Origin: Cheiracanthium punctorium
Lineage: Eukaryota; Arthropoda; Arachnida; Araneae; Cheiracanthiidae
Length of the DNA: 64,000 bases
Direction of reading: 5' to 3'
Assembly: GCA_038373885.1 (NCBI GenBank)
Contig: JAWZYV010012522.1
Location: 124,001-188,000, forward strand
The position numbers and the translations under genes were made by a program. Under the pieces are notes generated by a model. The model did not search any database, was not told where the DNA came from, and saw only the letters and a program-made list of their open reading frames with translations. Positions within the stretch are counted from its first letter, which is position 1; each line of letters starts with the position of its first letter. Below are positions 1-11,720 of the stretch, piece by piece.

Positions 1-689
1 AAGAAACTCTTATATACATTCTCTTTGCCGAGACCTTCACACTTCGTCCGTCTACCATTTCCAGTAACATAACCACTGTGCCATGGTGAAGCAACAATTC
101 AATGTCAGGGTGACAGATTTTCTTTTGGATTGGTACGTGACTATTCGCTACCCCGATTTTTGTCACTTTTTCGGCCATTCGAAAAGGCATTTTTTACTAA
201 GAGTGCACTCGGGAAGATTATAATCTGTTCTATTCATATGGATATGTTTTCACTACTGAAGTGTTTAAGAAACCCTTACAATCCCATTTGTAAAGTCTAT
301 TTAAACAGTCAAAAGTTTCCTTTTGATTTTTATACCGATATACTTGCTCTCAGGCGAACAAAACAAAAATTTTAATTTCTTCACAGAATTTTTAAAAAGA
401 CCTTGTAAATGAGCGTCCCCCCTGAGAATAAAAAGTGGGGGGACGTATGGCCTGAACTGAAGAAGTAGGTGGACGGCGTCCCCCCATGTCCCCCTTCGAC
501 TTCACCACTGCAGTGGGGGGACAACATTACCCCCTATAAAGGGATGGACAAGTTAACATCCATGCCCAAGCCGAAATTCAAACCCAGACCCAAGGCGTGA
601 TAGAATGGTTCTTTAGTCTCTACACCACCTCGGCGGCTTTAGAAGAATGTTCAAGATTATACCAAAATCACAAGAGAAAAAGCCAAATA
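1..689. other. No gene recognised; G/C-run stem sequences
   Basis: Only short open frames with no family likeness are present. Two short inverted pairs of the form GTCCCCCC and GGGGGGAC lie at 415-444 and 479-523 and could form G/C-rich hairpins inside otherwise A+T-rich DNA. They are probably the remnant of a repeat with G/C-rich ends. Confidence 0.4.
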
Positions 690-1115
690 ATCCTGGGGCC
701 CAGGATTATTAAGAGATTTTAAGTTCTATTCAGAAAAATTCTAGTGACTATACATAAATGTGTCAGCTAGGTATGACTGTATAGGGAGCCTTAGCCTAGG
801 GGCCCCTACAAAGGCACCCATAATGTGGGGAGGGGCAAGGTAGGTCGCTTGCCTCCTCCCTCCTAGAGTTTTAGTGTATTGTCTAGGATGTGAACAGAAC
901 TGCACCAAAAAGCAAAATCAGAAATGAAATTGTTGCAAGTGTGAAATTTGCCTCGCTCTAGAAAATTTAATTTAAGTCTCCCCCCCCCCCCCTAAGTTTT
1001 TTTCCTATGGGCCCAGGGATTATTAAGAGAGCTTAAGTTCTAATCTGAAACATTCTAGTGACTATACATGTATATGGGTCAGCAGGGTATGACTGTATAG
1101 GGACCCCGAACAGTG
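690..1115 (+). repeat. Direct repeat pair of about 105 bp
   Basis: The block at about 698-795 (GGGCCCAGGATTATTAAGAG through the GACTGTATAGGGA segment) recurs with few changes at about 1010-1108. The 215 bp between them include a C-run at 981-992. A related fragment (CCCCAATCCTGGGG) appears near 1709. This looks like a tandemly duplicated repeat unit, not coding sequence. Confidence 0.6.
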
Positions 1116-2880
1116 CTTAGGTCCTTCTAATATCTTAGTCGGGACCTGTATGTAAATTATTTTTTACATAGAAAGACCTTTTATATAGTCTAAATGTTGA
1201 GAAGCTACAAAAGTTTTGCATGATTCTTTTCATTCCATGGCAAAATTATTGCCACGATACTCAAAATCAATGACCGACGCAAACGTTTTAGAGAATTGTA
1301 CAAGATAAGTAAGAATTTTCTAGAAACACTTAACACCTTTCTAGATTATTTTGTCAATACATGATTGGGGTCCTTAAATTAGCTATTCCCCTATAGCAGC
1401 TACCATGTCTATTTCTAAGGCATGTGAATAAGGTTTCAGACTGTGGGCACAAGTTTTACTAGCTTATTATAATGGAGTTCCGTATTAAAGCCTTTCTTCG
1501 TCCCGAATCAAACTGAGCATCTTCGATTCGTTATGTTGGTGCCACGGATCACAAATGTGAGGATGTAGTGCACTCTTTTTTTTTTACGGAACATCTTTTA
1601 TAGACAAATAATGCTACTTTAGTAGCTTAGTAGCAAAAACAGTTCATAAGGCACCCCTAAAGAACGTGCCATAGAAATAGGAAGGCGTGGCGGGGTGAAT
1701 GCCCAGGGTCCCCAATCCTGGGGTCTCAAGATAATCAATATCACTACTTTCCCCCCCTTTTTGTTACGGGAATACGTCTTTAAATTTGCTTCCGAAGTGG
1801 GAGGCAATTCAGAAAACTGATGATAACAAAATCAGAGAATACAGTTTGATGTTGCAGTTATGTAGCTGTCATCTACATCCAATTGGTATAGCTGTTTTCC
1901 TTTTAAATTATGTTCATTTTTATTTATTTATGTTTCTTTTTTTTTGGAGGGGGGGGGAATCACTTAGGCTGGAGAGAAGGAAATTGTTCGAGGTGTCCAA
2001 CTTGGGAATTGCTTCAGTATCTTTTCTCCAATGTTATTATTATTATCAGTGTTCCTCACAAGATGCTTGACTGATAATCCATTTAAGACGCACTGCAAGA
2101 GCAAATCAAGCAAAAAAAAATAAAGTTTCCATCACCATCTCAGAATTTCATGAATTTTTTTTTTTCTTGTATTGCCTTACCCAAGGAAAGAACTGAAATA
2201 TTTTTGATTTACCTCTTTTAGTTTTGGAGTTATGGGGGGTCAAAGTACCCCAGACGAGTGACGTAGAAATAATTTAGGGTAATTTTTGCCACTTTACTGT
2301 CTTGACTGTGACTGGCTCAGAGGTGCTTCAGAGATTTTTATCATTTTATCCTATAATATACCTTGGATATTAACATCTCAAATTGAAAATTCATTCGGAA
2401 ATAGTCAGATCCCCCAAATAAGGGAAAATACCCCACATTTCATAAAAAATACAGTTTGTAAGAATACTTTAAATGTTGGCTCTGACGTGATATAGAAAAA
2501 AATTTTGAACCATGCAGTTATACATCTTCATATAAAGGGAATCCAATGTTAAAAACTTTTGAAGGCCCTTAGGGACTGTAGGTACGGGATCCCAAACATG
2601 GTCGTTAAAGCTAATTTTTACAATTTCGAAGCATTGGTACAGTTGACGCCGACTTCCCACAGGAGAACTATTGGTATGGAGATGTAGCATCAACATAGTA
2701 GTTTCATATTATGAAAAAACTTTTTTGAAGGTACAACTGTTTCCAAGAAAAATCCCAAAAAGTACACCCCTATTCAGGACATTCCACTGACACGCATGGG
2801 AGCATTTTGTAGTTAGTTTTAGAAGTTTAACTGACTGTAGTAAGTTTAATTGACTGGGTCTGTGTAAAAATATTACAGAA
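1116..2880. other. No gene recognised
   Basis: A+T-rich sequence with homopolymer runs (T near 1577, G near 1949, T near 2155) and only short unconserved open frames. No splice-bounded exon, RNA gene or transposon protein could be supported. Confidence 0.4.
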
Positions 2881-3960
2881 AATTAAACTTTTGCATGTAT
2901 CACACCCTATGCCAACCCTGCATGTATCACAAATAGTTCTTTTTACGGGGGCCCTCACAAGAATTACATTGCGATCGATGTATGGGGATCTCTGTAACTA
3001 CTGAACCAATTGGAAATTTTTTTTTATTGATAGAAAGTTGCAATATTCCTGAGTATTGTAGGCTACCTTTCATGCATGTAGCATAAATAGCTCTTTTACA
3101 GGGGTCATCCAAAAGAATTCTAGTACATTACGCTATATCATAGGTTTCCAACGTGGGCAATAACGCCCCCTTGGGGGCGTTTGAGGCTTTCAGGGGGGGC
3201 GGTAAAAAACCAAGAGAAAATTAGGAGGCATTGATATGGCACAGAGGGGCTTGGGAAGATTAACCAAATATAGTCTAAAAAATACTTAAAAATTACGCTG
3301 ATAACATTTCAATAAAAATAAATTTTAATAAAATTCTTTTTAATATAATTAAGTATGCGTTTTGATTGTTCTTGGAAACTGTCAATTTATTTAGAAAGCA
3401 ATAGTTTATTATCTATTACTTCGTATCATCAAAACCCCTGCCTGTCCTTATAATAGGTAAACTAAAACTTTTATTCCTCTTTTTTAACTTTAACTTTTTT
3501 AACTTAACTTTGACTTTTTCTTTTTAACTTTAACTTTCCTCTTTTTTAACTTTAATTTCTCTTTTATAAGAAATTCAGTAGCGTTTCGATTGCAACAATA
3601 TTCTATCTATTAGTAATTTTTTAAAAATTTAATTCTTGTTTTCACCATGCATTATGTACGCTCTTGTTTCTCTGGAGTGGGAGGGGGGCGGTATTGAAAT
3701 ATTCACTAGAAAAGGGAGCATCAGTTCAAAAAAGGTTGGGAACCTATGCGCTATATGGACATCTCTATAACTGCTGAACTGATTCTAAAGATTTTTTTTT
3801 ACTGAAAGCTACACTATGACTATTCCTGAGTAACATAAGCTAAAATTCATGCATATAGCATAATTTACAGGAAGACTCAAAATAATTCGTAAATAATGTC
3901 ATAACTACATTCGCCAATTGAGGGAAAAAATACCACCTAAATTTATTAACTCTACATATA
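2881..3960 (+). repeat. Helitron-like tandem repeats, interrupted by a hAT element
   Basis: Units of about 140 bp repeat here. Each contains a sequence like ATGCATGTAGCATAAATAG, then TTACAGG with ACTCA, an ACATTACGCTATATG segment, ATCTCTGTAACTACTGAACC and CTGATAGAAAGCTGCA. The same unit occurs several times at 34300-35100, inside a Helitron-like element. The run is split at 3139-3748 by an inserted hAT-type element. Confidence 0.6.
3139..3748. mobile_element. Non-autonomous hAT element, 610 bp, 8-bp target duplication
   Basis: The ends are inverted: CATAGGTTTCCAAC at the left and the reverse complement of CATAGGTTCCCAACC at the right. The element is flanked on both sides by CGCTATAT (3131-3138 and 3749-3756). 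An 8-bp duplication and a CA-x-AGGTT-type end are hAT hallmarks. The interior is non-coding with repeated TTTAACTTTAACTT runs. Its position inside a Helitron-like repeat unit shows that it inserted later. Confidence 0.85.
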
Positions 3961-5027
3961 CCATGTCTTCATTTAAAATAAACAAAAAGTAAATAATATT
4001 GTGATTAAAAGAAGTTGTCACAAATCTACATCATTTATTTCTGACTTGTGTACCATTTTACAACAAAATTGGCAAACATCATTTCAAATAGGGTGTAAAT
4101 TTAATAAAATTAGGTGTCTTCTTTTTGGCTTAAATAAGCATTTCTCTGCTTCAAAAACAATTTGATGTATTCAGATTTTTTATTTTAGATTTTATGCTTT
4201 ACAATTTTCTTATTTATTCAAAAACAACTTCTTTCAATATATGTAAATGTAATTCTTTAATTGTAAGAAATATTGAATGTATATAGTTTCTCTAGGTCTT
4301 TAATAGTACACTTTTGTGTAAATCAGACCTAAACTGTCATTCTTCGACTAAAAATATAATATTTAATAAATCAAATATGAAAATTTTTGTCAATTAACTT
4401 CATCAGAAGTGCTTAGAATTTAAAGAATATTGAAATTTGAAGAAAAACTGAAATATATAAAATGTGTGTAAAGAACATAAATTGTATCTTACAACTAATC
4501 ACATAAAAGTTCCAGAAACTTAAAAGCAATTTACTAAAAATGGAAATAAGTTTAGGTTGAGCGAGACTTTTTTTATTTTATAAATGCTTAAATCAGTATT
4601 CCATTATTATTATTATTATTATTTGGTAATTTCTAATCTAATGGTTATCAATCTTTGGATTGTTACCGCAAATGGGGTCGCAAAAAATAGCCTTGGAGTC
4701 ACAAGGTGGATTTAAACGCAATCGAAAGGTACCGAAGTATTTTTCCTCTAAAAACAGGTTTCCGTTGAATAAAAGTGTCTTCAACAGAATGAACTATTTC
4801 CTTTCAAAACAAATTTATGTTTAAGGTTCAGCATTTTATGTATGTTTTGATATGTGAAGTGTAGGTAGTTAAAAGTTTTAAATGTACTGACTTTATGTTA
4901 TCATTATTCCTATATGCTTTGGGCAAGCTGGTACCAGCAAAATAAAATGAGTTTTAGTTTCGCGCGAACTAATTTACTAATTTTCTACAAGCCAGTCGAA
5001 GCAGACTATTTATCGATTTTACCAAAA

Positions 5028-5069
<42 letters not shown>

Positions 5070-5228
5070 GATTTTTTCCAGATATTTATTTTAGTCATGA
5101 ATGTTAGCTTACAAATTTATTTTTCGATTAAAAATACAAATGGGGACCCCCCAAACTCGGAGACCGCCCCGGGCCTCACTTAACGTTAGTCCGCCACTGC
5201 GGATCACTCATTCATTATCAGGTAAGCT
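3961..5228. other. Intergenic/repeat debris: (ATT)n, poly-A, hAT-like end
   Basis: There is an ATT microsatellite at about 4600-4624 and a pure A run of about 25 bases at 5037-5062. Sequence at 4640-4700 resembles a hAT terminal region (GGTTATCAATCTTTGG followed by a G/C-rich stretch). At 5143-5200 a G/C-rich end ending in GTCCGCCACTGC resembles another transposon terminus. No gene is recognised. Confidence 0.4.
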
Positions 5229-5463
5229 TTGGCCGGCATTCCATGTATGAATTGTTACAATGACATATATTTTGTTTTGAAGGTTGATGCTAAATATTCG
5301 ATGATCGGGGCCATCAGGGTTGAGCAAAAAGTAGATTAACGTAAGGTGCCTCCTTTCCTTCTGTCGCAGAGAGAGTGCATCAGCGAGGGTTTCAGTGAAG
5401 ATCTTGGCTCATACAATGGGGATTGTTCATGCATTCACAAACAGCGTCTTGATTACTTCAGAA

Positions 5464-5829
5464 TTATATCCATTCATATTGAGGATGTTCAAATTCAGCA
5501 TCAGGAATTTGAGTTGGTTGAACTACCAAATGAATGAGTTTATAAAAAAAATTCATCAAGTCTGTTATAATGTTTGCAACGTAGCTGTACGCACTGCAAT
5601 CATCAATAGTTTCACTCGTCATATACTGTGAACAAACCCATTCCAAAGTATGCATTCAAAATTCAAATTCTTTGGAATGTGGGTGACATCGAGGAAACAA
5701 CCACACCAATTCATTAGGAAATTCGGAATGACCTACATCAATCTTACAGTCCCCAAAATGATTTCTCTTAATTTGAGTATTTACTCTTTCTTCAGGAAAT
5801 GACAAAGCTCCACGATGATTGCAAGCCAT
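5464..5829 (-). pseudogene. Unrecognised ORF with one internal stop
   Basis: Reading leftwards from an ATG at 5829, a frame of 57 codons ends at a TGA (5656-5658). The same frame resumes at once with 63 more codons to 5464. The two parts read like one protein: cysteine/histidine-rich (CNHRG, F-P-R-C-H-P-H), then ETIDDCSAYSYVA and a leucine-rich stretch followed by TQIPDAEFEHPQYEW. I do not recognise the family. Several more frame breaks follow to the left. It could be a decayed transposon-borne gene or a retrocopy. Confidence 0.35.
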
Positions 5830-5984
5830 GTTAAAACGTTATAAAGTATGATAGTAAGTATTCACATTTGTGGCAGCTTTGTAGATACTTGGACTGTTTA
5901 CCTGAAGTATTTGTCAACGTCTGGCTGTTCTATGTTGTTCTCCTTCCAAATATTGCTCATCTGTTTCATCTGATGGTAAAATCA

Positions 5985-7000
5985 TACGAGCCGGTGTACA
6001 CCCCATGTAAACACGGCGACAGTCGCTGGAGCTTAGCAACCGCCAAGCTCCAGCGACTGTCGCCAACCATTTTGCACGATCAGCAAAGTATTTTAACACA
6101 TTAAAATAGCACATACATTCCACTAGCAAAAATATTAAAACAAAATACATCGTCCATATTTAAGCTAAAAAACGTCAGCAAATTCAGTAACAGGCAATTT
6201 AAAATGAGCAAACAGTGGACCGTTTTTAACTAAAAAACTACAGTGAATTAAGCAACCTAGTTGTTCAGTTATGTAAACTAGGCAACTAGTGGACCGTTTT
6301 TAACTAAAAAAACAACAGTAGATTAAGCAACCTAGTTGTACAGCTAATGTAAACTGGGTAAACACTGGCCCATTTTCAACTCAAAAAAACATCGGTGGAT
6401 TAAAAAACATAGTTGTACACCTCATATAAAGTCAGCATGATTAGAATAGCACATAAATAGCACTTACGACAACATAAAAATATCCAATATCAATTTAAAA
6501 TTCACATTAAAAACCTTAAACATTGCAAAGATTCGTTAAAAAAAAGCACTTACCTTTAATTTTTTTAATTAACCCCTCAGATATGTCCCTAACACCCACC
6601 AGCTTATAACGTAACACCAGCATTCTTACTTTTTACTTTTATATTGACACTGCATTTCTAACAAACACACACACCGGCTGATAACGTAAAACCAACATGC
6701 TTTCTTTTATTTAGCTTTATATTCACATCCTATTTCTAATAAACACACACACTTTCTTTTCATACAATAACATAACACATTTCATTCCCTTCTATCCATA
6801 ACATGAAACAATGCAATTTCAAATTCCCAAACAGACGATGTACGAGTTTTTTTTATGGTTGCCAGTCAAAAATACCACCGGCAGGTAACTTCACTCCGGA
6901 GGTGCATCGCCAATCCTGGCGCCAGAACGATAACCAATGAAATGTAAACAAAAACATTGAGATGTAAACAGCACCGGATACGGAATATAGTCCCATCTGA
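5985..7000 (-). repeat. Interspersed repeat copy 1 (about 1 kb)
   Basis: This segment matches, in reverse complement, the segment at about 24290-25215. Shared landmarks are CCATTTTGCACGATCAGCAAAG, the AAGCAACCTAGTTGTACAG motif, TAACACCCACCAGCTTATAACG and GGTTGCCAGTCAAAA. It contains about three imperfect tandem copies of a 73-bp unit between 6208 and 6425. At the left end a perfect 20-bp inverted repeat (6015-6034 and 6045-6064, 10-bp loop) is found. No coding capacity is recognised. Confidence 0.75.
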
Positions 7001-8200
7001 TTGTGTATGATCTGCATGTTTACGAATTTTGGCCAAGTGCTGCTGCCGGTGATCATACATGTTTCCTGAGCTCGTTTTTGAGCTACACTTTCATGCATTT
7101 ACCTCTTTATCGTGTAATACATCAATGAGAATTCTTTACAATTGAAATTGTAAATTTCTCTGTACTGCTTCAATTTAAACATAAAATACTTATTTTTTTC
7201 TAATTCAAAGAAAATACATCTTACATAAACAAATTCTATAAACATAATTTCAATCTTCTTGAATAGAATAAATATAAATATAGATGCTATAAAAGTATAA
7301 TCTTACATAAATAGGCTTTAAACATAATTTTCTTTTATAAACTCGCGCTTAAGAAAAGAAAACGTGTAAAGCAATTTAAATTATTAGAATAAAAGCACAT
7401 TTCGAAATGATATGAAATCAATCACAGAATAGATAAAAAAAATATTCTTTTACAATAACTTTAACAACTACTTAAACGCTATCAATAATAGAACAAATGG
7501 ATGGACTGGGAAAAAAAAGAACTTCCTCGAATGAATCAACATCTATGATTCCCAATGACAACAACACATGAACCTCGAATGAATCAAAAATACATCATAT
7601 CCTACTGTATAGTTAGGCTGATCCCTGACTTACTGACTCTGTCACAATTCCGCTTCAACCACCCAAAAACAAAACTTTTACCGTCATTAATCCAAACAGA
7701 TTAAAAAGTTATTGCCTAAAAATGTAAAATTCGCACCGTTGGTGCACTCAGCCTGAAAATTTTCATAATTATGTAAAAAAATCTGCGATACTTTAAAATC
7801 TGAAAATCCACCCGTTTTGATATGGCCACCTAGATATGCTAAATTCTCCCTCTTTCCACTGCAGGGTTACAATTGCGAAATGGCGAGAGCAAAATTAGCC
7901 TTATGCGATAGTTTTTTTTATCAATATCTCCTAAAATAATTCAAATTTCGAAAAAAATTGCTTCGAGGTATGTCGGGACCCATCGTGGAGAATGTCCATA
8001 CAAAATTTGGTAGGTCTAGGATCACCCATCTGGGAGCTAGGCGAGACACAGACAAACTAACTAACTAACCAACCAACTAACTGACATGTTTGTTTTATTT
8101 ATATCGATGTCTCTTGTGGAGTCTCCAGGGCTTCAGCCCCGGTAGTACTCCCTTAAATCCGGCCCTGGTCCTAACCTATATTTATTCTAAGTTTCGGAGG
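7001..8200. other. No gene recognised; diffuse repeat end
   Basis: A+T-rich sequence with no conserved frame. At 7975-8170 there is a repeat-like stretch (GGTAGGTCTAGGATCACCC, then an AACTAACTAACCAACC run and a G/C-richer tail) typical of an interspersed element boundary. Confidence 0.35.
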
Positions 8201-8204
8201 AAAC

Positions 8205-8312
8205 CACTGAAAAGTCCGGGTGGTTAGGTTGGCGGACGTGACCTGGTTTTGAACCAGGAACTTTCCGTCTCCAAGTTCAGAGTGCTATGCGCTTGGCCAC
8301 TGGTGGAACTAC
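8205..8312 (-). repeat. tRNA-derived SINE fragment
   Basis: Read on the minus strand, it has GTGGCCAAGCGCATAGCACTC, resembling a tRNA A box, and CCTGGTTCAAAACCAGG. The latter fits the B-box consensus GGTTCRANNCC inside a 5-bp T stem. Class II (Leu/Ser-like) spacing is possible. Flanking sequence does not make a clean acceptor stem, so this is a SINE head rather than a functional tRNA. A related copy lies near 34613-34715. Confidence 0.55.
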
Positions 8313-8462
8313 ACAGTTTTTATAAAATGTTCATTTGTTTCCCATGTTTTTTCTTGTTAACTTAAACATTTCTCTAAACTAATTTGTAATTATATTCTTT
8401 TAAAACTAATTAGCTTTTCATGTCTGTTACTATTTAGTAATAAAATTTCTAATTTATTTTAG

Positions 8463-8573
8463 ATGTGTGCTTTGCCGAGAAAACTAAATCAAGGAATGCA
8501 TGCAACAATGAACCAGTATGGCCTACTACCAGGGAAACAAAAAATGCTCTACCTGCTACTGAGTGTTTGGATG
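8463..8573 (+). CDS. Exon A of modular receptor-like gene: first half of HRM-like module 1
   Basis: A 111-nt internal exon (37 codons) bounded by a TTTTAG acceptor and a GTATGA donor, phase 1 at both ends. The peptide contains VCFAEKTKSRNAC and VWPTTRETKNALPATECLDG. The pattern of a cysteine, W-P-x-T, and a later cysteine before a glycine is that of the hormone-receptor (HRM/HormR) module of adhesion and secretin GPCRs. The exon is clearly paralogous to the exon at 63818-63919, which shares W-P-T-T, the A-x-P and C-L-x-G spacing, and both splice phases. It has no start codon context, so the gene begins upstream of or outside the window. The exon call is strong; the HRM name is inferred from the cysteine/tryptophan pattern. 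Confidence 0.8.
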
Positions 8574-9300
8574 GTATGACTTTGTATTTCCCTCATCAAT
8601 TTAATCTTAAATATTTTGTGCTATAGTATGTAATTATGAACTGAACAAACAAAACTCAGGCTACTGGATTCCCATGATTTTTGGTAAAACCTTTAAAAAC
8701 CTTGAATTATATTTTGAAAATCAAGGCCTTGAACATTTTATTGATGTCCTTGAAAAGTCCTTTCTTTTTGCAAGAGACCACAAAAATAAAATTTCGCCCT
8801 GCATTTCCCACAAGAAGAAATGCCTATCTAATGTCAAGGAGGGAAAAAATCTCATATGGAACCCGTATTATTTTATGTGTAAGAATAATATGGAACATCT
8901 TTGACATGAACTATTTATTTTTTTCCCCCTCATAATGGAGTTTTACTTATTTCTCATTCTTATTTAATGTATTTTCCCTCTAAACAGGACATCAACTAAT
9001 TTTTATGCAATACTATGTGTATTCAAGAGGGGGAGAAAAAATGGCATATTGATTTTAAAAACATACTACATGGAGTTCTGAGCACAATCTGAAAATTTAC
9101 AGTTCTTTTATGCTATAAGTTCAACACTTGGCACATTTTTAATCTTGGCAACAGATACAGGTACAGTGTATTGTACTAAAAAATAAAATAACTCCAATTT
9201 TGTATGAATAAAATAGAACGGTTTGTTGTTATTATGATTTAAAGTTTTATCAAAAACACATTTTAAAACCGTTTAAAACATTAAAGTCACAAAAGTACAT
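8574..9300 (+). other. Intron 1 sequence, no feature recognised
   Basis: A+T-rich intron following exon A. Short open frames at 8674-8935 overlap each other in different frames and have no family likeness. Confidence 0.4.
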
Positions 9301-9740
9301 TAGGCTAGCTCTTGTAGCCGTCTTCAAGTTGTGTGTGGTTTTGTTTCTGCTTTCTTGTCTTCATAAGTCTTCTCCACCCCTCATCTATTTGAGCATGCGT
9401 TGTTATCATTAACGGTTTTATTTGCAGTTATGATCTCTAAGGCTTCATGTAAAAATCCATAGTTATGATTATTGTAATTAGATAATTTTTTCACATTATT
9501 GAAATCTATTGTAATTTTGTTGTTTTGGGTATAATGCAATAATGCAGTAGAGGATTTTCTGAATTTTAAGTCCTTTTTATGTTCCTTTAATTGTTCACTT
9601 ATTCTTCTTTTTGTGACACCGATGTATGATTTCCTGGAATTTGTTTTTTCATTAGAAAAATGTATTTTATAAAATCCCGCAGTGTCATATTGGTCATATA
9701 TAAACTCTTGCAGCATCATATTGGTCATATAAAATAGATT
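9300..9740 (-). pseudogene. Penelope-like retroelement: GIY-YIG endonuclease fragment
   Basis: A 115-codon frame (9728-9381) encodes AGFYKIHFSNEKTNSRKSYI, then GVTKRRISEQLKEHKKDLK, HYTQNNKITIDF and a GFLHEALEI segment with a downstream N-D-N. The G-F-Y...Y-I-G-x-T-x-R-R-I pair of strands and the E of L-H-E-A-L-E-I are the pattern of the GIY-YIG nuclease at the C terminus of Penelope-like reverse transcriptases. The reverse transcriptase is missing. Flanking left sequence (9300-9380) is the 3' tail. Confidence 0.75.
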
Positions 9741-9870
9741 TTACTAATGAAGAAAACGAATTCCATGAAATCATACATCAGTGTTACAAAAAGAGGAATA
9801 AGTGAACGAAGTAAGGAACATAAAAACAACTTAAAATTCAGAAAAAGTTTTAAGCAGTTTTAAAAGGTGT
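9741..9870 (+). pseudogene. Second Penelope GIY-YIG fragment, inverted against the first
   Basis: The + strand here (ATTTTACTAATGAAGAAAAC, then AAATCATACATCAGTGTTAC and AAGAGGAATAAGTGAACG) repeats the start of the GIY-YIG coding sequence that lies on the minus strand immediately to the left. The two copies are therefore head-to-head. This copy is shorter, has frame breaks, and stops at about 9858 with poly-A-like DNA. Confidence 0.65.
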
Positions 9871-10850
9871 TTTTAATAAAACTTTTAATAATAATAACTT
9901 CTATTGTTATGCTAATGTATCAGAGATATCTGATTTGCCAATATTATGCATTGTAAATGCACATTCTCATCAAAAAAGTTTATTAACACCAACAAATAAT
10001 GAGGTAAATAATCTCATTGATGGAACAGTAAAATGCAGTAATATCTATTTTATATTGGATAACACATGTGGAAAGAAAGAAAACTAAAAGCACTAAAAAA
10101 ATATTTGACACTAGACAAGAAGCATGAATAATGTAAAAACATGGTCCGATTTTCTGATGGATTCTGCATTCAGAACAGCTTTTATATTTGCCAGCATATC
10201 AGCTTTTTAATTCATTGCAATTTATAGAGGCTGTAATGAAGTTCATCACACATTTTTAATTAGTTCTAACTTTAATTTCCATATTCTAAATGTAATATTC
10301 TTTGCCATTTTTAAAAATTTCCTTCTTTCTTGCTGTAATGCTATCTTGCTTCCTCTTTGTATATTTCTTTGAATTTCTCCATTAAAGTATAATTTACTCT
10401 TCAATAACCATGCTTGTTTTTCCTGTTTGATTACATCAGAATGTTCCTACAGGACTTCAATAAATTTTCTAATGCTGCAAGATCTCAAATGCCGACTCGC
10501 CAACATTCCCTATTGGTGAGTCTGCATTTGAAATTTATTACAACTAAATTGTATCTAACTGTCGACTGGAGTTTGAAACTTGGTTATTTAATTGATGACA
10601 ATATTTTCCTTCCAGATACTATCTTCAAGCTGGCTTATTGTGTTCCCATGCCTTTTCATCATTTAACACTTTTCCCTCTGGTGTACAGGCATGCTTATAT
10701 TTTTGTTGTGTTACTAGCCTCTATTATACATTTTATTACTTTAAATAAACTAATTTAAAAATCTATCGTGATTGTTTACTCATTTAGAGAGCTGCATTCC
10801 AGGTTAATTGGGAAGTCAATGTAAACTTTTTTTTTTCTTTTTTTAATCCT
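9871..10850 (+). other. Intron 1, no feature recognised
   Basis: A+T-rich intron sequence. A pseudo-exon with AG and GTGAG boundaries exists at 10440-10515, but its phase does not fit between exons A and B (see rejected list). Confidence 0.4.
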
Positions 10851-10855
10851 ACTCC

Positions 10856-11720
10856 TTACCTAGGCCACAAATCCATTAGTCCCTTCCGGGCAGCCCAATA
10901 CAGTCCAGTGACATAAGAGAAACTAAAAACAACTTCTGCAGTATGGCTTGCAACGTCTTGAAGTTCTGGGCAAATGTGGAGTCGGGCCTCAGTCATATCT
11001 TCCACTCCGCAGAGAGGACAAAGTGGTGAATCTGCCAGTCCAATTTGGTGGAGGTGGCCCTGCAGATAATCGTGCCTAATTCTAAGTCTGAAAATTGCAA
11101 CGCCCACAGCTCTAGGCAAAGAGGAGGGAATGGGAGATGTCAAAAGAGAGCCCCAAGGCTTTGAACTAACAGTAGTTCTGTAATGGATCTTCCGGCAATG
11201 TTTAATATTGTAATTAATAATCCTTTTAATGGTAAGGTACTCAACTGGAGAAGGAGGTTGAGATAAATCTGCACCTCGTCTGGGGACCCACTGCAGGGCA
11301 ATGTTTTTCCCCTCCTCCAATAGATGGTACAAAGCAATTTGGGCTTCATAAATAGGTCTAGATCCACGATGAGTGTCAGGTATCAGAGCGCTACTAGTAG
11401 CCTGGGAATCTATAAAAATAACAAAATTTGTCTCCACTCTTTTGCCAATTTCTTCTAGAGCGAGTGTGACGGCAGCTGTCAAAGTTATTTGCAAACTCCC
11501 CAACAGCTCTGCTAATACTAAAATCCTTCGAATAAACCCCAGCTCTCGCTTTCGAAGTGCCATTCAAAGCAGATCGATCCATAAAGATATGAATCCATTC
11601 CTGACTTGGGTATCTCTCGTTAATTGTGGCGAGGGCGATCATTCTGAGCTGATCGTCCGAGGAAGATTGTTTGTCAAAGGCTGCACAGGGCGACAAGTGT
11701 CAGTCGTTTAGCGAGAACAG
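10856..11720 (-). pseudogene. LINE 3' end: RNase H domain and zinc-finger tail
   Basis: Two overlapping minus-strand frames (11696-11394 and 11563-10856) give the end of a non-LTR retrotransposon ORF2. The first has HIFMDRSALNGTSKARAGVY, the beginning of an RNase H domain where D-G-S is replaced by D-R-S. The second has FVIFIDSQATSSALI with a conserved aspartate, ALQWVPRRGAD, then SPLCPLCGVEDMTEARLHIC, a C-x2-C-x(n)-H-x-C zinc finger. The frame change lies near 11500. The H-x-G-x-x-G-N-E loop of RNase H is deleted. Such tails occur in R1/LOA/I-type LINEs. It is 5'-truncated at about 11750. Confidence 0.75.

Noticed and set aside
4600..4624. Short regular repeats resembling a CRISPR-like array
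   Set aside because: A plain ATT microsatellite; no spacers, and the genome is eukaryotic.
1..8462. Search for 5' exons or a signal peptide exon of the modular gene
   Set aside because: No splice-bounded open stretch with matching phase and domain likeness was found; the start must lie outside or in a very short exon I cannot support.
10440..10515. Possible exon with AG acceptor and TTG|GTGAGT donor between exons A and B
   Set aside because: Its 76 nt would shift the frame. Exon A joins exon B directly with the cysteine spacing expected for one HRM-like module. Left out, though a cassette use cannot be excluded.
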